From assembly GCA_902491795.1 (NCBI GenBank), contig CABUIX010000088.1, forward strand, positions 1 to 5,021: a stretch of DNA of 5,021 nt. Direction: 5' to 3'. Shown here one piece after another: positions 5,021 through 5,021 of the stretch. The notes below the pieces were generated by a model. It did no database searches and was not told the origin of the DNA. It saw only the letters and a list, made by a program, of their open reading frames with translations. The position numbers were made by a program, and so were the translations under genes. Every line of letters starts with the position of its first letter. Position 1 is the first letter of the stretch. Source of the DNA: an uncultured Bacteroidales bacterium. Lineage in GTDB: Bacteria > Bacteroidota > Bacteroidia > Bacteroidales > UBA932.

Positions 5021-5021
5021 A

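Larger units (their letters stand above)
4864..5021. other. AT-rich non-coding tail, no gene seen
   Basis: From the terminator to the window edge no open frame with a plausible start and protein-like sequence was found on either strand. The stretch is markedly AT-rich compared with the genes. It contains the 16-base direct repeats, a small inverted repeat TCATT-ATC-AATGA (4952-4964), a -7-like element (4976-4983) and a pair of CCCCGA-centred repeats. It is most easily read as the upstream region of a gene beyond position 5021. Confidence 0.6.

Noticed and set aside
4862..5021. A replication origin based on TGTTGAAAA repeats and AT-rich DNA
   Set aside because: There are only two weak box-like copies, each with two changes from the DnaA consensus, and no dnaA or other origin-linked gene in the window.

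Overview
The window looks like chromosome from a member of the Bacteroidota, probably a gut- or rumen-type Bacteroidales with fairly GC-rich genes and AT-rich spacers. Three things suggest this: promoter-like elements of the TAnnTTTG (-7) type in the spacers, start codons with little or no Shine-Dalgarno sequence, and gene families common in that phylum (a DUF1573 secreted protein, a ParE of the Bacteroidales sequence type, a BD-FAE-like secreted esterase and a Sel1/TPR protein). No mobile element, CRISPR array, tRNA or rRNA was found.

Layout. Positions 1-595 (minus strand) hold a two-gene unit: a small exported DUF1573 protein, then the first 80 codons of a type IIA topoisomerase B subunit (parE-like) that runs off the left edge. 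The two overlap by one base in a TAATG junction. A 96-base divergent spacer (596-691) separates this unit from a plus-strand pair: a 57-residue 2[4Fe-4S] ferredoxin (692-865) and, 13 bases later, a secreted alpha/beta-hydrolase with a complete Ser-Asp-His triad (879-1829). A 103-base spacer with a nested inverted repeat (1865-1913, then a T run) follows.

A second plus-strand pair comes next: a 477-residue cytoplasmic Sel1/TPR-type helical-repeat protein of unknown function (1933-3366) and, only 6 bases later, a 476-residue protein (3373-4803). The latter joins a LysR-type winged-helix DNA-binding domain and its linker helix to a complete amidohydrolase of the MTA/SAH (or related 5'-deoxyadenosine) deaminase type. 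A strong intrinsic terminator (4830-4863) ends this unit. The last 160 bases are AT-rich and non-coding, with two short direct-repeat pairs and a promoter-like -7 element that probably serves a gene beyond the right edge.

The notable item is the LysR-HTH/amidohydrolase fusion. The domain that normally senses the ligand in a LysR regulator is replaced by what looks like an intact metal-dependent deaminase, so one polypeptide could both consume a purine nucleoside such as SAH or MTA and report on it by binding DNA. Its tight linkage to the Sel1/TPR gene suggests the two are made together and might interact. This is inference from domain content and spacing only.
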